Assembly: GCF_027580225.2 (NCBI RefSeq)
Contig: NC_073341.2
Coordinates: 15,374,501-15,438,500, forward strand
Origin: Misgurnus anguillicaudatus
Taxonomy: Eukaryota; Chordata; Actinopteri; Cypriniformes; Cobitidae
Direction of reading: 5' to 3'
Length of the DNA: 64,000 bases
Part shown: positions 56,161-64,000 of the stretch, piece by piece
Numbering within the stretch: the first letter of the stretch is position 1
How the letters are laid out: the number at the start of each line of letters is the position of its first letter
Translations under genes and position numbers: made by a program
Notes under the pieces: generated by a model
What the model was told of the DNA's origin: nothing
Seen by the model: the letters and a program-made list of their open reading frames with translations, nothing else
Database searches by the model: none

Positions 56161-57517
56161 AACAGTATGAACAAGGTTATGTTTAAAAGGTCAGAGGAAA
56201 ACATGTGATCAGCTAAAGGAAACACTAAAGCTGAGTCCCAATTTGCCTACTTATAATATGCACACACCACTGTTAACAATATTCCATTCATTCTTATAAC
56301 TTATGTCCAAGATAATTTTATTTACTATTTCCATCTTTTTTCCTCATCGTTTTTATCACAATACATTTTACAATGTGTTTTACCAAGTTTTAGGAGTGAA
56401 ACCCAGAGCGTCCCAAACGCAGGTCATTTGTGAGGCGGCTGGTTCTGACGTTCATGTCAATGTGTGTAACGAAAGCTACTTAAAGTCAAAATATTTAAAG
56501 TTTATAGTATAACTATTGTTTAACGTATTTTATACTTAATTTTGTACGTATGTACTCAAAAATACCCAGATGAAAATGAACCATGCTTTTACTATAGTAA
56601 AAGTGTAGTAACCATGTTTCTTTGACATTTGACTAATAGTTAACATTTGTACAGCCACAGTATTACTACAAATACGCAAGAGGGTCAGTGTGGTTAAGCT
56701 CCTCCCTCCTGCACGCAATGGGTTGGGGGCAATATTAGCCCTTAGAGTTTGCATTAATCTGCACTTCGAATTCTAACTGGAAATAGTAGACCATCCGGGT
56801 ATCTTTGGGATAACATACTACAATTTGGGACATACTAATTCTAGTTTCGAATACTATTTAGGACAGATAGTATGCGAATTGGGACTCAGCATGATTGTCA
56901 TAATGCTTAAAATCTAAACTTACTGTTTTAATAAAAAATCAAAGCATCACACATATGAAATAAAGGCAAACTGGTTTGTCATCATCATCATCATTATTTT
57001 TATTTATTTGAGCATCTAAGTTACATAAAAATCAACATAATAACAAATTTCAATACAATACAAGTAAGAAGAAAAAAGGAGGGAAAAAATAGAAATGATG
57101 CTCAAAAGGAGTAGGTAGAAGCTTAAACTTAGTAACACCTACCCCCTTTTATACCATTGAGCCATAATTACATTTGTTATAATCAATAAGACAGTCGTCA
57201 CATATGCTATCCTGTTCCAGTGTCTATACAATCAACAACATTTACTCACAACCCTTCTGCTAAGACACAAAAAGAAAACTCTTCAATAAATACAAAAAAG
57301 AAGAAGAAAAAAACAACATCGCCTGTAACAATAGTGAGTTAAACTTATTGGATAGTTTCCCAGACAGGGTTTGGATTAATCTAGGGCTAGGCCTTAGTTA
57401 TATTCATACATGGTAGTTTTGTGTGTAAACTTGCTCTTTCTTTTTAAAGTTGATGTTAAATACAAAGAATATTAATTTGAAATGAGTAATAGTTATAGTT
57501 TTAAAAACTTAAAAAAT
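56161..57517. other. No gene recognised; repeat fragments
   Basis: 56985-57180 (GAGCATCTAAGTTACATAAA, AAGGAGTAGGTAGAAGCTTA, CACCTACCCCC) is a dispersed text I recall from fish LINE 3' regions. 57357-57415 is a MITE fragment (CCCAGACAGGGTTTGGATTA). GAGTCCCAATTTG near 56233 and CGAATTGGGACTC near 56875 are an inverted pair, so 56225-56890 may be one further element. Confidence 0.45.
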
Positions 57518-58988
57518 TAGGGGTGCACCGAAATTTCGGTTGCCGAAAATTTCGGCCGAAAATGGCATTATCGGTTTCGGGCCGAAATAAAAAATCCAGC
57601 CGAAAATGTAAACCGAAAATGAATGTCAACCGCGCCCCTTTCATCTGTGCGCTAGCGCTTGGGTTTCACTCAGCCTCACGGTGATCAGTCGTCTCCCACC
57701 CCTCCCCTTCGTGCTCAAGCAGGTTTCACTCAGGGTCCAGCTGTTTGCACGCGTCTGCAAAGATTAAGAATGTCTTGATGTGTAAACTTTAGAGAGAGTC
57801 GCGCTATGTGTCTCTTACTGTAATCCATTAACGTACATTTGGCGAAAGCAATGAAACACAACGTAACGTTTTTATGTGGAGCGACTGTTGCGCTGTTTGA
57901 GATTCACCATCAGTCTCTGTATATGCATGCGTTTAAGTGCCCTTAAAGCCGAAAGTATACTAGGGACGTCCGCGTATGCGCGCCATCATTTTCGTCATCA
58001 GGAGGGTCCGTGGCCGGCCGCGCGGACCGTCCGCGTGCAGCCCAAAATTTGAGACCGCACGGACAGTGCGCGTACAGTCCGCGTACAACATCGCATGCGC
58101 GTGAAAATATTTAGACAGGACACTCCACTACAAACAATTATACAAAGGAAATAGACAGCATTTGCACACATACTATCGTTTTTCTTCTTTAATTTTATTT
58201 CATCCATAAACAGAAAGCTGTGGAGCATGTTTGTTACCATATTGTTTGATTCCTGTTCTTTGTTGTCTTCTTGTTTGTTCTAAACTGTGTTTGCAATGGT
58301 GGATCAGTTTCTTTTCTTCACCTATCCTAATGTTTTAATGTACTGTAAATGTCTCCAAATCAGTGCTGCGCTAGAGTAATAATTTGAATAGAGACGCGTT
58401 TAAAAAAAACAAGCAAACATAAATTCTCTCTGTTATTGACAGGGCACATATAAACAAAATTCTCTCCACAGTATTCTTTTTCTAATAAAAACATTTGTTT
58501 ATGTCTGTATAGATTACAGTCAGATTAACCTACTGAAGTCTGTGTCATTAATGTTGATCAAACAACCCATGACAAAAAGACAAATAGCTCTAAAAAATAA
58601 TAATATATTTAATTTATTGTGTTATGATTAATTTAATTTGGTTTCTGTACCTAATGCTAATTTCAGACCTTATTAATGTACAACTTTGTTCTCTTTTATA
58701 AATGTTTGCAATTTCTTTATTTTTTATTAGATTTTTCCCACCTGCTTTTTGCTGATCCGAAAAATAATCTGATCTGTGCCTCAAAACTGTAATGTGATCT
58801 GAACTGTGAGTTTTTTTATCCGTCACACACCCCTAGTAAAGTTAGCACACAGTGATAGCCATAAATGCAATTGTACTAATAATTGGCATAATCATTTATT
58901 TCGGTGTTTCGGTTTCGGTTTTTCGGCCTTGGTTTCCTTTTTTCGGTTTTCGGTTTCGGCCAAGAATTTTCATTTCGGTGCATCACTA
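57518..58988. mobile_element. hAT-type element with TTCGG subterminal repeats
   Basis: Ends TAGGGGTGCACCGAAAT and TAGTGATGCACCGAAAT. Perfect 8-bp duplication TAAAAAAT at 57510-57517 and 58989-58996. TTCGG/CCGAA recurs densely at both ends (57530-57620 and 58898-58980). 58740-58836 (ATCTGATCTGTGCC, CACACACCCCTAG) looks like one end of another nested hAT element. No transposase found. Confidence 0.9.
57955..58100. repeat. GC-rich GTCCGCG/CGCGGAC block inside the hAT element
   Basis: Words such as GTCCGCGTATGCGCG, CCGCGCGGACCGTCCGCG and CAGTCCGCGTACAAC form overlapping inverted repeats. Possibly the end of another transposon. The partner was not found. Confidence 0.5.
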
Positions 58989-59046
58989 TAAAAAATATAA
59001 CTGCAGTATTCTCAAATATCTTGATTGAAATTTACCAAAAATACTT

Positions 59047-59363
59047 TAAAGGGATAGTTCACCCAACATTGAAAATTCTGTCATCATTTACCAACCCTCA
59101 TGTTGTCACAAACCTGCACAAACTTCCCTGCTCCGATGAACACAAAGGAATATATCTTGAGAAATGTAACTAAACCATTCGTGGACCCCATCCACCCCGA
59201 CAGTATTATCTTTCCATGGAAGCGCATGGGGTCCACGAACGGCCAGGTTACAAACACCTCCCAAAATATCAGAAATATCAGAACAGAGAAATCTACACAG
59301 GCCCGCAACAACATGAGGGCGAGCAAACGACGACAGAACCTTCATTTCTGGGTGTTTTAATTT
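59047..59363. repeat. Foldback repeat with strand-biased T-to-C changes
   Basis: The left start AAAGGGATAGTTCACCCA and the inverted core (CCATGGAAGCGCATGGGGTC) place it in a common cyprinid foldback family, also at 43790. Both arms show T-to-C changes on the plus strand (for example GGTTTGTAAC read as GGCCCGCAAC). The overlapping short ORFs on both strands are spurious. Confidence 0.72.
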
Positions 59364-59390
59364 ACTTTAGCTTAACAGATCAGTTAACGT

Positions 59391-60338
59391 TAGGGTGACC
59401 AGACGTCCCGAAAAATTCGGGACAGTCCCGAAATCTAAGCTGCTGTCCCGAATCCCGAATCCTGTTCGAATTGTCCCGAAAATCATACTGAAGCTAAATA
59501 TTAATCCGAATCCCGCTTTAATTTCCCCGAAAATTATACTAAAGCAAAATCTTGAGTAGTAGTTGTCTGATAAAACATGAGCGAGGAGGTTAAATCATCC
59601 GGCAGCCAGCCCCCGCCGGCTGTCCATTGGCTGCAGCCAACCCCCGCCGTGTGCCCATTGGCTGCAGCCAGCCGCCGCCAGCTGCCCATTGGCTGCAGCC
59701 AGCCGCCGCCGGCTGCTCATTGGCTGCAGCATCTTGTTTTTATACTGTAGGCTCTCATTGTGCTGGCAGCAGTAAAAAACCTCCGCGAAATATGCTGACG
59801 TTGTATTGTTTCTTTTAATGTATCTTATCCATCTATATGCACAAAGACAATAGGACCTTTTGTTTTATAGAGTTGACTAAGAGAGCGAAAGTTGCAGCAA
59901 CCGCGAGGACAGTTGAAAGTGCAGGCAGTGACAGTCAGTCGTGTGAAGGAGTCAGATTGGTCGAGGGCAGGCAAGGCACTTTGTTAAAAAAATACTTCTA
60001 TACGTATTATATAAATGTATACGCATATGTACTTATATTAATAAAAATATGATTAGTTCAGTAACTTCAGTTTGAAATTTCTTATTTTTATTATAAAATA
60101 AAGAAAACTATTATTGTATGAATTATTATTGTATAAAGTATAAAATACTATACGTATTATATCAATTTATTTATATGCATATGTACTTATATTAATATGA
60201 TTGATTCCGTTTGAAATTCATTGTGTTTTATTATTAAATAAAATTAATAAATAAAACTATTATTGGATGACCCCCCCCCCCCCGTTACGTCTGCCCCCCC
60301 CCGTCCCGAATTTCAGCCAATCTCATCTGGTCACCCTA
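59391..60338. mobile_element. hAT-type element with TCCCGAA subterminal repeats
   Basis: Ends TAGGGTGACCAGACGTC and TAGGGTGACCAGATGAG. Perfect 8-bp duplication GTTAACGT at 59383-59390 and 60339-60346. TCCCGAA or its complement occurs about ten times near the left end and again by the right end. Contains a 31-bp repeat array and C homopolymers near 60270-60302. The ORFs at 59627 and 59837 show no transposase motif. Confidence 0.92.
59602..59729 (+). repeat. 31-bp tandem repeat, four units, each with an inverted CCAAT box
   Basis: ATTGGCTGCAGCC recurs at 59626, 59657, 59688 and 59719, exactly 31 bp apart. Each unit contains CAGCC, a CCGCCG run and CCATTGG, so the minus strand has four CCAAT boxes in phase. 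The array may act as a promoter in the element. This is inference. Confidence 0.9.
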
Positions 60339-60644
60339 GTTAACGTTAGCCGCCTAACTCTCTGTTTTTACAACAATCAAAAGCTTCTTACATCATATTC
60401 TCTTCCTTAAAAATATATTTTCGTTCTCACATATTTAAGTTACTGAGGTAGACTGAGGTAAAACAAAAATGTTAAATAAATACAATTTTATTTACTTTAA
60501 GTTAACAGATCAGTTTAGACGCCTAGCTTTTAACATCCTTCTTTTCATGAAAGTCACTAAAAATATATTTTCGTTCTTAAGTTAATAAATGTAGAGAAAA
60601 AAAAGAAATCACTATAATGGTAGATTTTGAGGTAGACTAAACCA

Positions 60645-60735
60645 GTGTTTCCCAATCCTGGTCCTAGAGGCCCCGAGCTCCCAGGAAGTTTTATATGTCT
60701 CCTTATTTAACACACCTGTCACTGTTTTTAATCTG
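60645..60735. repeat. Fragment of a hAT-type MITE
   Basis: CAGTGTTTCCCAATCCTGGT and AGAGGCCCCGAGCTCCC followed by TTAACACACCTGTC resemble the CAG...CTCGGGCCCC family at 55878. The right half is missing or replaced by the next repeat. Confidence 0.5.
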
Positions 60736-61036
60736 TTTTTATAGGCGCATATTTCTAACGTGCTCATTAAATAACAAAAAAACATATTGAGCCATCGACT
60801 TTAGACCAGGTTTTTGTTGGTCAATGGCGTAGTCTATTTTAGTTGCCTCAAAATAGCAACGCCAACAATGCGCCTGAACACACCTCGTTTTCAGATCAGA
60901 ACGACCATGGTTGCAAAAATGGGCGCAAATGCAATTGCTATATTTAAACAACGTGGTGCTAAACGTGAAAATGATAAATGCGCCGGGTTGAAACTAGCAA
61001 AATACACTTGCGTCGCGCATTGCGCCGAGTTTAGAT
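60736..61036 (-). repeat. Dispersed repeat, copy 2 (partner of 2148-2392)
   Basis: The reverse complement matches 2148-2392 and extends further (TTCACGTTTAGCACCACG, GCGCAATGCGCGACGCAAG). The overlapping ORFs on both strands carry no motif and are repeat-derived. Confidence 0.75.
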
Positions 61037-61191
61037 GGTAGAGCCCCATGATTACCCGGAAACATCTCCTATTATGGAAGAGAACAAGATCATGCTCGCA
61101 ACATTTGTGTCTTGGATCAGTTTTTCTTGTTTCTCCGCCATATGAGGCAGGGCCTTCTTTCCGCAGATTTAGCTGTAAGGTTTAAAGGTCC
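61037..61191. other. No gene recognised
   Basis: Left flank of the TTAA element. Begins with CCCCATGATTACCCGGAAAC. Nothing identifiable. Confidence 0.3.
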
Positions 61192-61195
61192 CGTT

Positions 61196-61712
61196 TTTCC
61201 TGATCCAATTTTTTATACTTTAGTTAGTGTGTAATGCTGCTGTTAGAGCATAAATAATACATGCAAAACTTAAAGCTCAAAATTCAATGCCAAGCGATAT
61301 ATTTTCTTTAACAGAATTCCCCTTTCAAAGCCTACAGTGATTGGACGGTTTGGACTACAGCTCTCTACTTCCCGGTTGATTGAAATCCAAAGAAGATGTT
61401 TTTTTTACTAACCTCCGGCCAGAGGAATAAGTCAGTCGCCAGCTAAGCTCAAATGGCTCTGGCTAAGCTAAGCTGCTGTTGAATCACAGCACACTAAACA
61501 AACTACACAATCAGAACTGGTACGTATTTCTGAAGTAGGGACTTCATAAAACAAGGAAGACATCAGCACTGTTAGGACAGTGAAAACAGCTCTATAGAGA
61601 TAAGTAATTATGTGAAAAATACTGTGTTTTTTTACACACAAAACTTGAACACACGCTATATTGCACGTCATAAACACAATCGTAATTTAAAAACACAGGA
61701 TAAACGGGACCT
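61196..61712. mobile_element. TTAA-flanked MITE (AGGTCCCGTTT ends)
   Basis: TTAA at 61192-61195 and 61713-61716 flanks inverted ends AGGTCCCGTTTTTCCTG and AGGTCCCGTTTATCCTG. 517 bp without a convincing ORF. The TTAA duplication points to piggyBac- or Kolobok-type mobilisation. Confidence 0.85.
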
Positions 61713-61716
61713 TTAA

Positions 61717-62237
61717 TCTGTCAAAGGCAACAGTCAGTATGATATGCATAACATGGGCTACCGTCCAAACATGCATCTTTTCACTTCACAAGAGGTGGAA
61801 AGTTTGGACTCTCATTCTCACGGCACCCATTTACTGCAGAGGATCCAATTGTAAGCAATGTAATGATGAATTTCTCCAAACAGCCGTGTACAACTTCGCG
61901 ACCGTCAGCGTTTGCAACAGAAGTGAAAACAACAAAATACGGACCGTGGATATTAAGTCATAACCCGCCATTGTTTACAAATACGACACTGAGCTCACTG
62001 GCCGCGCGCCACAGGTAACTTCCGCTTTTTCTCCGAGTTTACTGGTATTTTGATACTAATGTGTGAATGATGTCTTACTGGTAAAAAGATGGAACAGCAC
62101 ATTTTGTTTTACTGGTAAATTCATGGTAATAACAACAAGTACCTCCTCAGACAGCCTCACGTCCGCCTTCCGCCATGTTTGTTTTCACTCCGCACGTGAA
62201 CAGTGAATTGGGCGCACACAAACTACGTCATCGTCGT
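61717..62237. other. No gene recognised
   Basis: 61750-61850 contains CACTTCACAAGAGGTGG and CTCTCATTCTCACGGCACCC, text reminiscent of a common fish repeat. No TIR or ORF with known motif. Confidence 0.35.
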
Positions 62238-62390
62238 CTTCTAGGGTTTAATGGCGGTTGGCAAACCAACTTAAAAGATGCATTCCCGCCACCTACTGAA
62301 AAGGAGCGTGAAGCGCATATTTTAAAGGAAGATTTAATACTCTGTCAAAAAAAAAAACATTATATTTAAGAGTTTACACAGAAGTTAATT

Positions 62391-63122
62391 TTACATCCCA
62401 TTAAATAATCCTGTTTCCTTTAAAAATATAATTAACTTGTGGTATATTTTTGATTGCTTAGTTCTTTTCCCTAGGAGAACCTGAAGTGTCATCTCATTTA
62501 TCTCAATATTTCTTAAAGCTTGTCTTAGCTTGGATGGCTCTCTTTCATAAGGTTCACATTCTATAAGCACATGTCCTACAGTTTCAGCTAACCCACATTT
62601 TTCACAATTTCCATTGTCATGTTTACAAATTCTTTGAAGACATTTATTTAATAAACAGTGTCCTAGACGCATTCTTGTGACTAAAACGTCCTCTTTCCTA
62701 TTTCCGAATCTTCTTCTCACTGAACCAACTTCTCCTTGAATGGAGTAAAAATGTCTACCTTTTATTTCCTCATTCCATTCCTTCTGCCAAATTTCCTGTA
62801 TTTGTTTCGCTATTATCACTTTAATTTCTGTCTTACTTAATGCCACTTCAATATCATTTTGTGGATGATTTAATGCCTGCTTGGCCAAATTGCCAGCTTC
62901 TTCATTTCCTTCCACCCCCATATGCGATGGAATCCATAAAAAATTTACCAATAATCCATACTGTCTTGATCTGTAAAGACTCTGCATTACTTCATAAATC
63001 ATGTCTTGCCTTGCTCTGAATACAGAAATATAATCTGAGGTTCTTTTTGATATTTTGATATCATATAGATATACTGCTGTTTTTTCGAATTCCGGATCTT
63101 TTGAACCATATTTGTACTGCAC
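62391..63122 (-). pseudogene. LINE ORF2 C-terminal part: RNase H and Cys/His tail
   Basis: An open minus-strand frame of 243 codons. YKYGSKDPEF stands where RNase H normally has a DGS motif, so the first catalytic Asp appears to be changed. FLWIPSHMGVEGNEEAGNLA is the conserved last RNase H block, with the usual Asp read as Gly. A tail RMRLGHCLLNKCLQRICKHD, then CEKCGLAETVGHVLIEC, is typical of the putative zinc-binding C-terminus of I-type elements. RNase H removes the RNA strand during reverse transcription. Likely inactive. Confidence 0.82.
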
Positions 63123-64000
63123 TATAATACGTTTGGTCTATGTATTTCTGTATATCTAGACTATTAAACCCATCATTCTGCATTTCTTTAATGAATTGAG
63201 TGTCTGTTAAAGGCATTGGGAAAAGCCAAGGAGGGATTGCTGAACTACAGTGGGTGCAACATTTAATTCACTTAACCCCATTTTCCGAGCCTCCTCACTG
63301 GTCGTCCATACAAAACTTGATATCTTTTTAAGTCCATGTTCCCAACATTCCTGCAACACCTTTTTAATTGGATGACGATCCGAATGTCCCTTAATACTTT
63401 TCCAATATCTCATTTTAACTTAAGTCTACGAATTTTTGAGGCATTTCCTCATTTCTACTTGCACTGCCAGTATTGGAGAGCATCTAAAAGCTCCACAACA
63501 AATTCGCAAAGCTTGCGACTGAATTGCCTCTAGCTTTACAAGTTGGGCTTTAGATGCAGTGCAATACTGCTGTAATCTATTGCTGATCTAATTGTGGCAC
63601 AATAAACTGTCTTAAGGGACTACGACATGCTTCCCAATCAACTCCTGCTAATGACCTCATGACATTTAAAGCTTTTTTGCATTTGTCAACAAGCTTCTGG
63701 ATATGTAAATTCAGTCTATCCATACACCTAAAAACCGCACAACTGCTGTTTGCTTCACTTCTTGTCTATACAATTTAATGCTAACGGTAGGGTTAATTTT
63801 CTTTTTTGCAAAACAAATTACCTGTGTTTTGTCTACTGAAATCCGAAAACCCCATTAATTTGCCCAATCTTCTAATAGTTTAACAGCATTCTGCAAAAAT
63901 CTTTCCACATATTTAACATAACGCCCTCTTTTCCACACCGCACCATCATCTGCATATAAAGATCTTATCATTTAATTAAAAGTCCCTCTTCCCAAATCAT
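63123..64000 (-). pseudogene. LINE reverse-transcriptase remnant
   Basis: The minus strand carries SLYADDGAVWKRGRY (YADD catalytic box at about 63957-63946), then LLEDWAN, a stop, WGFRISVDKTQVICFAKK. Further on comes HPIKKVLQECWEHGLKKISS near 63380, then a frame break before the RNase H. Y-A-D-D followed by W-x-[FL]-x-[IV]-x-x-x-K-[TS] is the standard RT palm and thumb order. Stops and shifts are frequent. Confidence 0.75.

Larger units (their letters stand above)
62238..64000 (-). mobile_element. RNase H-bearing LINE (I-superfamily type), 5' part outside the window
   Basis: On the minus strand an RT remnant (to 64000) is followed by RNase H and a Cys/His-rich tail (63122-62391). The 3' UTR contains CAGTAGGTGGCGGGAATGC and GGTTTGCCAACCGCCATTAA and ends near 62238 in AGAAGACGACGATG, a likely decayed short-repeat tail. 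RNase H downstream of RT is a feature of I-type elements (including fish Nimb) and argues against L2, CR1 and L1. Frameshifts indicate a dead copy. Confidence 0.78.

Noticed and set aside
59084..59398. Several overlapping ORFs on both strands
   Set aside because: They follow from the foldback structure, and their openness is increased by T-to-C changes that remove stop codons.
60739..61041. ORFs on both strands
   Set aside because: They lie inside a dispersed repeat also found at 2148-2392 and have no domain.

Overview
The window reads as one piece of a teleost nuclear genome, most likely a cyprinid or close cypriniform relative. It is AT-rich and intron-bearing, and it is crowded with fish-type transposable elements: hAT, Harbinger-type, Tc1, TTAA-type, DIRS and several LINE clades. 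It carries a small cluster of C2H2 zinc-finger genes whose N-termini look like the FiNZ domain described for cypriniform zinc-finger genes. No bacterial genes, rRNA, tRNA or CRISPR array was recognised.

Layout. 1-12.6 kb: a nested transposon pile. A gag-like ORF of an LTR-type retroelement is cut first by a long-TIR element (2605-7216, which itself holds a 2.9-kb insert) and then by a hAT element (7942-9895). A 47-bp minisatellite follows, then a Harbinger-like MITE (11076-11573). 12.6-15 kb: a foldback element with two (TA)n hairpins, then sequence without genes. 15.9-18.9 kb: a decayed DIRS-order retroelement (gag, RT, RNase H). 21.2-25.8 kb: a second DIRS element with inverted terminal repeats and an internal complementary region, split by a DNA transposon carrying a LINE fragment and by a MITE. 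26.5-28.8 kb: a hAT element carrying its first transposase exon and a nested element with a RecQ-like helicase remnant. 29-32 kb: Tc1, LINE and TTAA-type remnants.

32.4-56 kb is the gene-bearing part. Four zinc-finger genes share one plan: a TATA box, exon 1, a short exon 2 coding about 18 residues, and one long exon 3 with all the fingers. Genes 1-3 are on the minus strand (32407-35662, 37930-39827, 46810-48814). Gene 4 is on the plus strand (54252-55714). Genes 2 and 3 lie in direct segmental duplicates of about 4.5-5 kb. Gene 4 lies in an inverted copy. Differential MITE insertions give the order of events. Gene 2 has lost its last finger through a 2-bp deletion. Gene 4 has lost finger cysteines in a tract of T-to-C changes.

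56-64 kb: two more hAT elements with perfect 8-bp target duplications (57518-58988 and 59391-60338), a foldback repeat with a strand-asymmetric T-to-C pattern, a TTAA-flanked element, and the 3' part of an RNase H-bearing LINE running off the right edge on the minus strand.

Functionally, the only credible host genes are the four zinc-finger genes. Proteins of this class bind DNA and are thought to repress transposons, so the window shows a probable repressor cluster embedded among possible targets. Everything here comes from reading the sequence by eye. Family names rest on remembered motifs, not on database searches.
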